From an uncultured bacterium (GTDB taxonomy: Bacteria; Bacteroidota; Bacteroidia; Bacteroidales; Paludibacteraceae): a stretch of DNA of 11,407 nt. Below, in pieces: positions 1-6,885 of this stretch; position 1 is the stretch's first letter, and each line of letters begins with the position of its first letter. The notes beneath the pieces are model-generated. The model saw only the letters and a list, made by a program, of their open reading frames with translations. It did not search any database and had not been told where the DNA came from. The translations under genes were made by a program, and so were the position numbers. The DNA lies in NCBI GenBank assembly GCA_947074225.1, contig CAMTOX010000024.1, positions 1 through 11,407 of the forward strand, in the 5' to 3' direction.

Positions 1-1864
1 TAAATGGCTGAAGCTGCGCTGTTACAAACTGATAAACTATAAATATGACTAATACCACAAAGAGTGCTAAAAGTGGCAGAGGCAACAGAGCAATGTTAAT
101 TCGGTACCAACGTTTGAAATGGTCGGGCAACCAGTGAATAATCATGCCCAGAATAAATAGAATAAATACTTTATGATATTGCACACAGATATCGGGGATG
201 ATTTCTAAGTTCCATTTCGAACCTATTTGTTGTACCATGTTTTGTGCTGTGGTCCATGCTTCTTGGTTTGCTTCGGCAGGGTCAAGGTTTGATCCGGAGC
301 GAAAGAAGAGTCTTGTGAAGGTGATGAAGGTAAATGTTTGCAAGATTGCCCAAGCACGTCCCACGCGGGCATAGGTGCGTTTGCTACCAATAACCTCATA
401 AATTTTACGTACTACAGCGCCAATTAAGAAGGTACACGACCAGATGAGCAAGATGTTCAATAGGGGTGAAGGTAAGAACAGGTAGATGAGTGTTAATATA
501 ATAGTTATTGAGGCCGTTAAGAGCACGCGATAGAAAGTAGAGAGCTGCGACCAGAATTTATAGCCCACTAATCCCACACCATTTAGTCCTCCCCAAATCA
601 TGAAGTTCCAGCTGGCTCCATGCCAAAGTCCACCAAGAAGCATGGTAATCATAAGGTTTAAGTAGGTAATAATTTTGGTTCTACGGGTAGGTTGTAGCAT
701 AGCCCATAACACGACGGCGGCAACAACACCACCAATGATAATGGTGACATACCAACTGCCAGTGAGCAGTATGCCAATTAAAGTGATAACAATAATCCAA
801 AACCAAGTGCCAAAAGTAGCATTGCGGTTACCTCCTAATGGAATATAGAGATATTCTTTGAGCCAAACCGATAACGACATATGCCAACGGTGCCAGAAAT
901 CGGCTGTACTAACGGCTTTGTAGGGAGAGTTAAAGTTCTTGGGTAGATAGAATCCCATGAGCATGGCAACGCCAATAGCAATGTCGGTATATCCGGAGAA
1001 GTCGGCATAGACTTGCAAAGAATAGAGAAATAGTGCCATAAAATTTTCAAACCCTGAGAATAGTAGGGGATTGTCAAAAATACGATCTATGAAGTTTACG
1101 GCTAAGTAGTCGCCAATAATAATCTTTTTTGCCAAGCCATTTAAAATCCAGAATACTGCTATTCCCATTTGTCGTCGACCTAAGAAGAAGGGTTTGTAGA
1201 GTTGGGAAATAAACTCTCCGGCACGTACAATAGGTCCTGCTACAAGCTGTGGGAAGAAGCTCACGTAGAAGCCAAAATCGAGTATGTTGGTTACCGGCTT
1301 GATGCGACGACGGTAAACATCGACCGAGTAGCTAATGGTTTGGAAGGTGTAGAAGGAGATACCTACGGGTAGAATAATTTGATCGACATTAAAGCGTGGT
1401 GCTCCGGCAATGGCATTACCGGCAGCGGCAAAGATGTCGTAAATCTCTATTTGCAAACCTAAGAGTTCGTTTATAAGGTCGGTAAAGAAATAGGCATATT
1501 TAAAGTAGGCCAGTACAAAGAGATTTATGCATACGCTCAAAATCATAAAAGCCCGACGGCGCCACTCTTTAGAACTGGCGTCGATCCATTTGGCAATGAA
1601 GAAGTCTGAACAAGTGGAGAATAGCAAAATTAGAACAAAGAGTCCACTGGTTTTATAGTAAAAGAAAAGACTTACGAAAAAGAGAAAAGTGTTGCGCAAA
1701 AGACGTTTACTTTTGAAGAAGGTAAAGAAGAAGTAGACCACCGCAAAGAAGGCCCAGAAGTAAAACTGGGTAAAGAGTAAGGGTGAGTCGGCATTGAAAG
1801 CAAACGTCTTGGTTAGAAAAGGTATAATGGGCTCTAAAAAGCCTGTTACGATATTGGTTAACAC
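1..1864 (-). CDS. MBOAT family membrane O-acyltransferase (3' end cut by window edge)
   Basis: Multi-pass inner-membrane acyltransferase of the AlgI/DltB/PatA type, expected to move an acyl (usually acetyl) group from a cytoplasmic donor to an exported glycan. The frame is open from a GTG at 1864-1862 to the window edge, giving 621 complete codons. Visible family marks are LPVGISFYTFQ from residue 165, the DFWHRWHMS segment with His325 and His328, and GGLWHGASWNF with the conserved, presumed catalytic His415. Hydrophobic segments run through the whole protein. The last visible residues, QLQPF, resemble the QPFIYFQF end I recall for Bacteroidota homologues, so only about five codons are probably missing. 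The start is uncertain: no in-frame ATG lies between the upstream stop and residue 100 or so, and GTG 22 bases after the preceding stop is the best choice. It is the last gene of the operon, behind two SGNH genes. Family call is sure; substrate is unknown. Confidence 0.93.
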   Translation of the reverse strand, partial: MLTNIVTGFLEPIIPFLTKTFAFNADSPLLFTQFYFWAFFAVVYFFFTFFKSKRLLRNTFLFFVSLFFYYKTSGLFVLILLFSTCSDFFIAKWIDASSKEWRRRAFMILSVCINLFVLAYFKYAYFFTDLINELLGLQIEIYDIFAAAGNAIAGAPRFNVDQIILPVGISFYTFQTISYSVDVYRRRIKPVTNILDFGFYVSFFPQLVAGPIVRAGEFISQLYKPFFLGRRQMGIAVFWILNGLAKKIIIGDYLAVNFIDRIFDNPLLFSGFENFMALFLYSLQVYADFSGYTDIAIGVAMLMGFYLPKNFNSPYKAVSTADFWHRWHMSLSVWLKEYLYIPLGGNRNATFGTWFWIIVITLIGILLTGSWYVTIIIGGVVAAVVLWAMLQPTRRTKIITYLNLMITMLLGGLWHGASWNFMIWGGLNGVGLVGYKFWSQLSTFYRVLLTASITIILTLIYLFLPSPLLNILLIWSCTFLIGAVVRKIYEVIGSKRTYARVGRAWAILQTFTFITFTRLFFRSGSNLDPAEANQEAWTTAQNMVQQIGSKWNLEIIPDICVQYHKVFILFILGMIIHWLPDHFKRWYRINIALLPLPLLALFVVLVIFIVYQFVTAQLQPF

Positions 1865-1886
1865 AATTATGATGGGGTTAAAAGGT

Positions 1887-3119
1887 TCAATATTGATAGA
1901 GATAGTCGGTTATGAGCGCATTGTAAAGCATATCGCCCAATAAGAAATATCCCTGTTGTGTAAAATGAATTTTATCGGCATTGGCCAATGAGTGGTTCTG
2001 CCAGCGTTGCATGCTGCCTAATCCTCCCATAATGTCATATAAATCCCATAGTGCAGCACCATACTCTTTTGCCAATTGATGCATGCTTTGCTGAACAAAT
2101 TTACCATTTTTGTTGGGTATTCTATTATTGCGGCCTAAACGGTAGTAGGCATCGTTATTGGTTATAAAGAGAAATGTAGCGTTTGGTGCCACCACTCTAA
2201 TACGTTCAATAAGCACCTTATAGTTGTTTATAAAGTTCTGTTGGTTAAACTTGCCATAGGGTACGTTGGCATCGTTAATGCCAATACCTAATATGACCAA
2301 GTCGGGGGTTATGTGTGCTAGTTCAGTTTGAAAATTCTCGCAGCGTAACCATGCCGGTACCGAGGCCCCATTTACCCCTAAGGAGTGGTAGGTGATTCCA
2401 CGACGTGTGTTTTGAGGTATTATGGCACTAATGTTATAGAGAGTGCTCCCCGATACCGGTTGTGGAAACAGAAAGAGTACAGAGTCTGTAGATTGCTCTG
2501 TTTGGAAGAGATAGCAGTGCTCTGTTTTGCTATATGTGGGTGTTATTGTATCGCCATGAATTACTGCCAATGGCATGATGGAGTCTATGGTTGAGGTGGC
2601 AATGAGTTTTATTTGATTGTATTGCCAAAATTGTGAACTATCTCTGTTAAGTTTAATTTTTATGTGTGCTTGCGGGTCGTCTGTTACGACAGCCCATCCG
2701 GTAATACCTAATGGAATATCTGTTTTGTATTTAGAATTCTGGTTCTTTTCCCATTTACCTTGGTAGCTCACCAAATAGTTTGAAGGGTTATTGGTACGTG
2801 CCACACGGTATGGAAATAGTGTTCCGCGGTCGGCATCCAAAGCGGGTAGCATATGGATGAGGTTTTGGCGCATGCGGTTTGAAAATAGGTCGGCTTGAAC
2901 ATGTGAGCCTCCAATATGAACAATGTTAATATTGCCTTGGGCAAAGAGAATGAGAGAGTCTAGTTTCTGATAGAAGGCACTTTGCAAGTCGTGGCCTCCG
3001 GGAAACAAAAGTTTATTTTTAGAGTAGTCTATAAAAGGATATGCCGGTAACTCCTTGAGCAGTGGTTGTGCGCAAAGAGTTAAAGGAAAGAGTAGTAAAA
3101 TGACTATATATTTTTTCAT
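1887..3119 (-). CDS. Secreted SGNH-fold hydrolase/acetyltransferase-like protein (second of tandem pair)
   Basis: A 410-residue exported protein of the SGNH/GDSL fold, likely a periplasmic O-acetyltransferase or acetylesterase partner of the adjacent MBOAT protein. Residues 1-17 are a signal peptide (MKKYIVILLLFPLTLCA); the Cys at 16 has Leu before it, so a lipobox is unlikely. Block I is IGGSHVQAD with candidate nucleophile Ser72, having GGS where GDS is usual. Block II is NGAS near 250-253, block III is GIGIND with Asn282, and block V is ADKIH with Asp382 and His385, so the full Ser/Gly/Asn/His set seems present. About 140 residues between blocks I and II form a beta-rich insertion that could bind carbohydrate. 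Its ATG overlaps the stop of the upstream SGNH gene by ATGA, implying translational coupling. Whether it transfers or removes acetyl groups cannot be decided from sequence. Confidence 0.88.
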   Translation of the reverse strand: MKKYIVILLLFPLTLCAQPLLKELPAYPFIDYSKNKLLFPGGHDLQSAFYQKLDSLILFAQGNINIVHIGGSHVQADLFSNRMRQNLIHMLPALDADRGTLFPYRVARTNNPSNYLVSYQGKWEKNQNSKYKTDIPLGITGWAVVTDDPQAHIKIKLNRDSSQFWQYNQIKLIATSTIDSIMPLAVIHGDTITPTYSKTEHCYLFQTEQSTDSVLFLFPQPVSGSTLYNISAIIPQNTRRGITYHSLGVNGASVPAWLRCENFQTELAHITPDLVILGIGINDANVPYGKFNQQNFINNYKVLIERIRVVAPNATFLFITNNDAYYRLGRNNRIPNKNGKFVQQSMHQLAKEYGAALWDLYDIMGGLGSMQRWQNHSLANADKIHFTQQGYFLLGDMLYNALITDYLYQY

Positions 3120-4522
3120 TGTTCTGTACGATGTTGATAATAGGGATAGAAACTCATGAGCGATTCATAGAGCATTTGTGCTGTATATTCTGCCCCACGA
3201 GGTGTGAAGTGAACATAGTCTGCTCCTGCCAAAGGTGGGTTTACGTTGACCCAATTTACCATGGAGCCTTTGCCTCCCATGGCCTGATATAAGTCCCAAT
3301 AGGCAGCACCATTCTCAAGACAACAAGCTTTAAGTGCTTCTACAATGGCAGGAAGTTCCGGATAAGAGACAATTTCACCATCCATGGTGGTACACATATC
3401 TGAAGGACCCACAAATAGAATGACACTTTTGGGCGATATGCGTTGTAGATATCGTATCTGTCGTGCCATACCGGCGCAATAGTTTGCAATACTTGTTTTA
3501 CCTTTTAGGTAGGGTACTGTGTTACCTCCATATTGTAAAATAATGAGTGGGATATGGTATTTATTAAAGTAGGGTTTCAGTGTAGAAGACTCTATGGCAG
3601 TAAATACTGTGCCCGACGATCCACGCATGGGTATATTGTCTAAACTTACTCCAGTAGTACCATCTAATAAGATACCATATATGTTGGCATTGCCTTCTGC
3701 TGTAATGTTAGCTTCGGCACCATATCCTTGGAGATGAAGTGTTAAGAAGGTTAGCTCTTGTTGTGTTGTGTCTACTTTCAAAGTATCTGTGAAATAGTCG
3801 CCCCTTGAGGCATACAGTGTTACCGGTGTTGTAGGTTGCCCAATCATGAGTGTTGCTTGGGAATAGTGTTTTGTGCCAGGTTGTGTACGTTTCATTCCGG
3901 CAGCTCTAAATTGCCAAGTTGCTTTCCCTTTAAGTTGTGCCATATGTCCTAATACTCCATATAGATTTTCCGGGTGTCGGTAGTTTGCCGGACCATAGAT
4001 GAGGTAGCGTCGCATATCGGTATTACAGCTCTGACGAATGGCTGTAGTGTGTACGGTTTGTATGGCTGGAACTAGTCCGACACCATTTCCTCCATATTCC
4101 GATTGGAACTTCTCGCGCAAGATGCCCGAAATACGGTCCTCCTCAATTTGGGAATCGCCAAAATGGGCTATGCGCATTGGGCGCGTTTGAGCTTCTTGCA
4201 AAGAGGCAAAGAAGTTATCAAAATAGCCCAAACTATCATTGGGAACCGCAATGGCAGTGGGGTGATGGGTGATTTTATATGCCAACTGTTGCGCCTTGTC
4301 GAGCTGCTTTTGTGCCAAATGTTTGCGAATTAACTCCTCGGCATGGTACTCCTGAGTAGGAGTAGAGTCGGCAGGGATATTGAGATCTAAAATATCGGCA
4401 ATGGTGGGAAAACGTAGTGTATAACTGCCCAGTGCAATACGTCCGTTGGGAATAGACCAACTCAGCAGTGCTAATAGAGCAATACAAGCGAGGATGAAAA
4501 GTAATATATTTCTTGATTTCAT
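3116..4522 (-). CDS. Membrane-anchored SGNH-fold hydrolase/acetyltransferase-like protein (first of tandem pair)
   Basis: A 468-residue SGNH/GDSL-fold protein held at the inner membrane by an uncleaved-looking N-terminal helix (about residues 5-23), with the rest in the periplasm. A charged helical linker (about 58-112) leads to block I, HFGDSQIEEDR, with nucleophile Ser124. Block II is probably MRGSSG near 299-304, block III is LQYGGNT with Asn334, and block V is ADYVHFT with Asp435 and His438. A long beta-rich insertion lies between blocks I and II. The C-terminal stretch YWDLYQAMGGKGSM closely matches the next gene, LWDLYDIMGGLGSM, so the two look like ancient duplicates. It begins 5 bases after the LysM gene stop and overlaps the next start by 4 bases, so it is mid-operon. 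By analogy with PatB or AlgJ/AlgX it may receive acyl groups delivered by MBOAT; esterase activity is the alternative. Confidence 0.88.
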   Translation of the reverse strand: MKSRNILLFILACIALLALLSWSIPNGRIALGSYTLRFPTIADILDLNIPADSTPTQEYHAEELIRKHLAQKQLDKAQQLAYKITHHPTAIAVPNDSLGYFDNFFASLQEAQTRPMRIAHFGDSQIEEDRISGILREKFQSEYGGNGVGLVPAIQTVHTTAIRQSCNTDMRRYLIYGPANYRHPENLYGVLGHMAQLKGKATWQFRAAGMKRTQPGTKHYSQATLMIGQPTTPVTLYASRGDYFTDTLKVDTTQQELTFLTLHLQGYGAEANITAEGNANIYGILLDGTTGVSLDNIPMRGSSGTVFTAIESSTLKPYFNKYHIPLIILQYGGNTVPYLKGKTSIANYCAGMARQIRYLQRISPKSVILFVGPSDMCTTMDGEIVSYPELPAIVEALKACCLENGAAYWDLYQAMGGKGSMVNWVNVNPPLAGADYVHFTPRGAEYTAQMLYESLMSFYPYYQHRTEQ

Positions 4523-4527
4523 GAGTC

Positions 4528-5598
4528 TTAGGGGCGTTCAATTTTTAAACGTTGTCCAATTTGCAGCATATCCGATTTTAGATTGTTCCACCGTTTTATT
4601 TGGGCCACCGTAACATTATGGCGTTGTGCAATATGACCTAATGTGTCGCCCGACTTAACTCGGTATATAATGGGTTCGGAAATAGCGGCAAGTTGTTTCT
4701 CTTTTTCCAATTGTTTAGCTAAAGCTATGGCAAGAGCCTCTTTAGTTTCTGTCCTCATTTGTGAAAGAGATGAGAGATAAAGCAGTTGCTGTTCTGCCGA
4801 AATATAGAGACGGTAGTTTGGATATAGATATTCTGATTTGCTACAGACAGCTGGATTTTGAGTAAAAAACTGTTGCGAGGTCATCTTGAGGTGGTTGCAA
4901 AATACCGTTAGTGCAAGGGTATCTTCAATGACTGTTGGCTTAGGCAGTTCTGTATTGGATGGTTCAGTAGGGTAGTAGTTATCTAAATAGGCAAATGTTA
5001 TTAAGTTTGAAATCACCTCTTTCTTATTGAGTGAGGAGTGATACAATGCCGTAGGGAATGAATCGTTATGATTTAATGTACTCTGAAATTGCTGTAGTTC
5101 TAATGGGCTATTGATGAAGGCCAAGATGGTAAGCCAGTAGTTGTTGTTGTAGAAACTATAGAGCTGATTCAGATATTCAAATGCCACTTTTGTGGACAAT
5201 TCTATGTCGTAACGTTGGTCGTAATATTGATCTATGCGTAGTCCATTACGTGTTGCTACCAATGGCGAGAGTGCCCAAATTCCTGCCTTATGCGGAGTAC
5301 TGGCAATGTTTTGCATATGTGTTAATGCTAAAGGAATAAGCTTGAACTCCTCTGGTAGTGCATATTGTGTGCAGTAGGCTGTGAATAGTGAGTCGTATAG
5401 ATGCTTGTAGTGTAGATACTCTATGATGGCTTGATCTGAGTCGGACGATAAGAAAAGAGTTGTTTGCTCTTCTATAAAGGATGCACAAAGGAACGATTCG
5501 CTGTTTGGTAAGGCATGTGACGACTCGCAGACACTCTGTTTCTGTGCCGATAAAAAAAGTGCGAGGTGTGCGAAAAAAATCAATAAAAAGGTTCTCAT
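4528..5598 (-). CDS. LysM protein with degenerate lytic-transglycosylase (MltD-like) domain
   Basis: A 356-residue exported protein. Residues 1-18 are a signal peptide ending LSA. Residues about 66-175 align by eye with the MltD-type transglycosylase domain: YALPEEFKLIPL, then HKAGIWALSP where active enzymes have AAGLWQFMP, then YYDQRYDIELSTKVAFEYLNQLY. The family's catalytic Glu in PLIESALNP is replaced: here the segment reads PLALTHMQN, so Leu92 sits at the Glu position. The later AYNCGPG-like motif is also altered (AFINSPL, 160-166). Residues about 225-268 match the spacer repeat found between these two domains in Bacteroidota homologues. Residues 310-353 are a clear LysM peptidoglycan-binding module (IYRVKSGDTLGHIAQRHNVT onward). 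It probably binds cell-wall glycan without cleaving it. It is first in the tight part of the operon, 5 bases before the SGNH gene. LysM call is very sure; loss of activity is inferred from one alignment made by eye. Confidence 0.88.
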   Translation of the reverse strand: MRTFLLIFFAHLALFLSAQKQSVCESSHALPNSESFLCASFIEEQTTLFLSSDSDQAIIEYLHYKHLYDSLFTAYCTQYALPEEFKLIPLALTHMQNIASTPHKAGIWALSPLVATRNGLRIDQYYDQRYDIELSTKVAFEYLNQLYSFYNNNYWLTILAFINSPLELQQFQSTLNHNDSFPTALYHSSLNKKEVISNLITFAYLDNYYPTEPSNTELPKPTVIEDTLALTVFCNHLKMTSQQFFTQNPAVCSKSEYLYPNYRLYISAEQQLLYLSSLSQMRTETKEALAIALAKQLEKEKQLAAISEPIIYRVKSGDTLGHIAQRHNVTVAQIKRWNNLKSDMLQIGQRLKIERP

Positions 5599-5645
5599 TA
5601 TATAATATATACGCTGGAATGAGTAGGAAAGGACTATTTTTAAAC

Positions 5646-5951
5646 TTATTTTTTATCTTTTTTTGATGGAAACCATCCCTTTTCAACTCTTTTGCGTTGT
5701 TCAAAGACCTCTAATATGCTCCAAAAAGAAGAGAAACCAATGACGGCCAATAGTATTGAATATACCATTTCTTTAACTAATAGTGATGCTATAATGAAAA
5801 GGATTCCTGCTATAAGAAAAATCCACCAACTACGAACTCCTAAGTGGTATTCTGCTTTGATAACCAGTGGGTGAAATAGTCCGATGATTAGAAAGGTTGC
5901 TGCTCCTACAGCAATACCTGTGAGGTGATATTGGTTTAAAAAGTCTAACAT
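5646..5951 (-). CDS. DUF4491 family small membrane protein
   Basis: A 101-residue integral membrane protein recognised as DUF4491, a family of unknown function largely confined to Bacteroidota. It has about three hydrophobic segments (roughly 11-32, 40-58 and 64-84) and a basic C-terminal tail. Signature stretches include GLFHPLVIKAEYHLG, RSWWIFLIAGILF, WSILEVFEQRKRVEKGWFP and a lysine-rich end, so it is full length. A TAATTTTG -7 element (5983-5976) sits about 25 bases upstream of the ATG, giving a short leader. The LysM gene starts 47 bases after its stop with no terminator visible between, so it may lead the O-acylation operon, although it could be a separate neighbour. No function can be assigned. 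Confidence 0.88.
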   Translation of the reverse strand: MLDFLNQYHLTGIAVGAATFLIIGLFHPLVIKAEYHLGVRSWWIFLIAGILFIIASLLVKEMVYSILLAVIGFSSFWSILEVFEQRKRVEKGWFPSKKDKK

Positions 5952-5975
5952 AATGATTTTGTATTAATAAGGTTT

Positions 5976-5983
5976 CAAAATTA
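5976..5983 (-). promoter_or_regulatory. Probable -7 promoter element for the DUF4491/O-acylation operon
   Basis: On the minus strand this reads TAATTTTG, a full match to the Bacteroidota -7 consensus TAnnTTTG, about 25 bases before the DUF4491 ATG. No good TTTG-type -33 box is seen at the expected distance (around 6004). That position instead lies inside an inverted repeat, so the promoter may be weak or regulated. Confidence 0.5.
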
Positions 5984-5993
5984 ATCATTTTTT

Positions 5994-6017
5994 GGTTACT
6001 ATTCTTATGAAGTAACC
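5994..6017. repeat. Inverted repeat GGTTACT-N10-AGTAACC in the divergent intergenic region
   Basis: A perfect 7-base inverted repeat with a 10-base spacer lies between the divergent DUF4491 and barrel-protein genes and covers the expected -33 position of the minus-strand promoter. It could be a dimeric regulator's operator. On the plus strand it is followed by CTTTTTTG, so it also has the shape of an intrinsic terminator for plus-strand transcription, although no plus-strand gene ends here. Confidence 0.5.
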
Positions 6018-6074
6018 CTTTTTTGTCTTCTTATATAGATGTTATGCTTCTTGAGATCTATTCATCTTGTTCTG

Positions 6075-6105
6075 TTGTATAAAGAATTTTTTCATTATAT
6101 CTTTG
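6075..6105 (+). promoter_or_regulatory. Bacteroidota-type promoter for the barrel-protein gene
   Basis: TATCTTTG (6098-6105) matches TAnnTTTG completely and is followed by the often-seen CA. A TTG (6075-6077) lies 20 bases upstream as a partial -33 box. Transcription would start near 6112, leaving a leader of about 25 bases before the ATG at 6138. This position rules out the ATG at 6039 as the real start. Confidence 0.72.
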
Positions 6106-6137
6106 CAAAACCCAAAAAACGAATTCATAATTATTTC

Positions 6138-6794
6138 ATGAAGCTATCATTATTCTTATCGCTCTTTTTTTTATGTATTAGTTCTACTGTTTTTAGTCAA
6201 GAGAATGAAGTAGAACCAGTAATCAAAAAGCACCCATTGGCATTCAATGGTTATTCCGGTGGTATGCAGTTGCATATCGGTTATGTACAAGGTCAAACCT
6301 TTAATGTATATGGGAATTCCGGAAATGTAATTCAACAAATTACTCCCAAAGGTATTACTACTGGTATTGGGGGTTCAATACGTTTTCATTTTGGTAACTA
6401 CTGGCGTGTAGGTACTGAAGGTTATGTATCTACTTTGACATTTGGCGAGAATAAAAGTTCATCGCGTCTTGGTTGGGGTGGTCTTTTAAACGATGTGGCC
6501 TTTAAGGTTGGACGTTTTATACCCTTCTTCGGAGTGACTATTGGTGGTGGTAATGCTAAAAATTTATTACTTTTGAATCCTACCCCCGACGATTATATCG
6601 TGGAGAATGAAAGTGTTTCTTACCGCTCTTATGGTTTTATGGCTGTCGATCCATTTATAGGAGTGGAGTTTAAAGCTACCCGTCGTTTGAATCTGCTTTT
6701 GAAAATGGACTATTTAATGAATGTTACTAATATACAAGATGACTTTGTTACCGGCCCAAGACTTTACTTTGGGTTTATATTTTGTCACCTATAA
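6138..6794 (+). CDS. Secreted protein, probable small outer-membrane beta-barrel
   Basis: A 218-residue protein of no family I can name. Residues 1-20 are a signal peptide (MKLSLFLSLF then FLCISSTVFS) with cleavage before Gln21. The mature part has alternating hydrophobic and polar residues in strand-like blocks rich in Gly, Tyr and Phe: GGMQLHIGYV, TGIGGSIRFHFG, RVGTEGYVSTLTFG, PFFGVTIGGG, DPFIGVEFKA, LNLLLKMDYL and RLYFGFIF near the end. This resembles the 8-10-strand outer-membrane barrels common in Bacteroidota. An in-frame ATG at 6039 would add 33 residues, but the promoter at 6098-6105 and the signal peptide both favour 6138. It stands alone between a divergent promoter region and a strong terminator, so it is probably a single-gene transcript. 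Barrel topology is inferred from pattern; ligand and role are unknown. Confidence 0.82.
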   Translation: MKLSLFLSLFFLCISSTVFSQENEVEPVIKKHPLAFNGYSGGMQLHIGYVQGQTFNVYGNSGNVIQQITPKGITTGIGGSIRFHFGNYWRVGTEGYVSTLTFGENKSSSRLGWGGLLNDVAFKVGRFIPFFGVTIGGGNAKNLLLLNPTPDDYIVENESVSYRSYGFMAVDPFIGVEFKATRRLNLLLKMDYLMNVTNIQDDFVTGPRLYFGFIFCHL

Positions 6795-6820
6795 TAGTGT
6801 AATATAAATGATATAAATAT

Positions 6821-6866
6821 TTAAGGCCTCACAGAATTAATTATTCTATGAGGCCTTAATTTTTTG
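6821..6866. terminator. Bidirectional intrinsic terminator between convergent genes
   Basis: TTAAGGCCTCA (6821-6831) pairs perfectly with TGAGGCCTTAA (6849-6859). After one mismatch an inner AGAAT/ATTCT stem closes on a 5-base loop. A T run (6860-6865) follows on the plus strand, ending the barrel-protein transcript. On the minus strand the stem is followed by AT-rich sequence, and it lies just past the dapL stop, so it probably serves both genes. Confidence 0.88.
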
Positions 6867-6885
6867 TGTACAGTATTTAATTGTA

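Noticed and set aside
4275..4541. 88-codon minus-strand frame across the LysM/SGNH junction
   Set aside because: It overlaps the well-supported start of the SGNH gene and shows no protein-like features.
5288..5704. 138-codon minus-strand frame overlapping the LysM gene
   Set aside because: It is a shadow of the LysM and DUF4491 genes in another frame, has no domain, and overlaps both.
6039..6137. N-terminal extension of the barrel-protein gene from ATG 6039
   Set aside because: A full promoter match lies inside it at 6098-6105, and the ATG at 6138 starts a clean signal peptide.
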